Part shown: positions 63,380 to 64,000 of the stretch, one piece after another | Position numbering within the stretch: the first letter of the stretch is position 1 | Layout of the letters: each line of letters opens with the position of its first letter | Assembly (NCBI GenBank): GCA_963971165.1 | Contig: OZ020191.1 | Span: 13,015,160-13,079,159 of the forward strand | Source: Philopedon plagiatum | Taxonomy: Eukaryota; Arthropoda; Insecta; Coleoptera; Curculionidae | Direction: 5' to 3' | Length of the DNA stretch: 64,000 nucleotides | Notes under the pieces: model-generated | Told to the model about the DNA's origin: nothing | The model's database searches: none | What the model saw: only the letters and a program-made list of their open reading frames with translations | Program-made: the position numbers and the translations under genes

Positions 63380-64000
63380 TAACTGGCATACACGAGCAAA
63401 ACATCGTCAGTCGAGATAAGAATTTTAGTCCGGGCGCATATATTAAATTAATTATATTGGTCTATTATTATATTGTTCTAGTTTTCCTTGCAAGTTCAAA
63501 GGACCTGTAAAAAGGTGTAAGCTAATTTAAATACACTGTTTGCAATAAATTTAAACAATAATTTTTTACAAATATCGCATTTATTTTATCATTTATTTAG
63601 ACGGTTCAGAAAACATATTCGCCTGGACTAAATACTGGCGATATCTTGGACAGTCGGCATATCCAAACAAGAAAAACCAGTTTTTAAACAATTACTGTAA
63701 TGCTTTTACTTTTTTAATTTCTGGAGATATAGGTAAGAGAAGTCAGGATTTATAAAAAAGAAGCAGTCGTTGTAAAATGCAGCAACTGTCGGCAACAAAA
63801 AAAATAGAATATGTTTTTTAGTTGGCAAATTATTCGATTGTCCTCTTTGTAGTTACTGTTGAACAGTCTTTGTAATCAAGTGTAATGTTTCTTAGCCAGA
63901 AAATCTAATCATTGGAAAATAATCAAGAAAATAAATTAACACTGAAATTTACAGTACCCCACCTATAATAGCACTTTTATTTTTATATAATGTGACGTCA
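63380..64000. other. Upstream region of the host gene
   Basis: AT-rich with no recognised coding sequence or transposon. If the minus-strand promoter is real, enhancers may lie here. Confidence 0.4.

Noticed and set aside
1..64000. CRISPR arrays, tRNA or rRNA genes, bacterial operons
   Set aside because: No regularly spaced short repeats, no tRNA A/B boxes with a cloverleaf and no prokaryotic gene layout were found.

Overview
This window is eukaryotic, almost certainly an insect and most likely a beetle, although the order is a guess from the style of its transposons. It is strongly AT-rich, and almost every recognisable coding stretch belongs to a mobile element: Tc1/mariner, hAT, non-LTR retrotransposons of the CR1-like and RTE-like kinds, and traces of LTR retrotransposons. 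There are no operons, Shine-Dalgarno sites or CRISPR arrays. Nearly all transposase and polymerase genes are broken by stops or frameshifts.

The only convincing host gene is at the right end on the minus strand. It has a TATA box (63333-63338), an initiator about 30 bases downstream, and a 42-codon first coding exon (63193-63068) that encodes a signal peptide and ends at a GT splice donor. I see no later exon of it, so the window may be largely its first intron or downstream DNA full of transposons.

Layout. 0-5 kb: inverted LTR ends around a primer-binding site, an RNase H remnant, a dispersed repeat (family A), and a mariner foldback element beside a decayed mariner transposase. 5.4-7.8 kb: a Tc1 element split by a 1-kb element with CACAGT ends and a 5-bp target duplication. 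8.5-12 kb: roughly 565-bp tandem repeats split by a LINE, a second family A copy, a MITE and a Tc1 remnant. 13.4-15.2 kb: RTE-type LINE, minus strand. 18.8-19.3 kb: gag remnant. 22.6-27.7 kb: a duplicated segment whose second copy holds a 2.4-kb foldback element. 28.4-30.1 kb: a GC-rich 1.7-kb foldback with 141-bp tandem units. 33.7-38.3 kb: a two-ORF CR1-like LINE with a 588-bp element in its ORF2. 38-53 kb: LINE, mariner and Tc1 fragments, two more mariner foldbacks and family A copy 3. 53.7-55.4 kb: a TIR transposon with an unfamiliar protein. 56-62 kb: LINE, family B repeats with a TTA-flanked MITE, a hAT remnant and a 624-bp hAT-type palindrome. 63-64 kb: the host promoter and exon.

The main themes are nested insertions, several with empty-site evidence inside the window, and an unusual number of long palindromic (foldback) elements. 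Two otherwise unlike palindromes, at 31.5 kb and 52.8 kb, share an apical hairpin with compensatory base changes; this is the most intriguing structural signal found.
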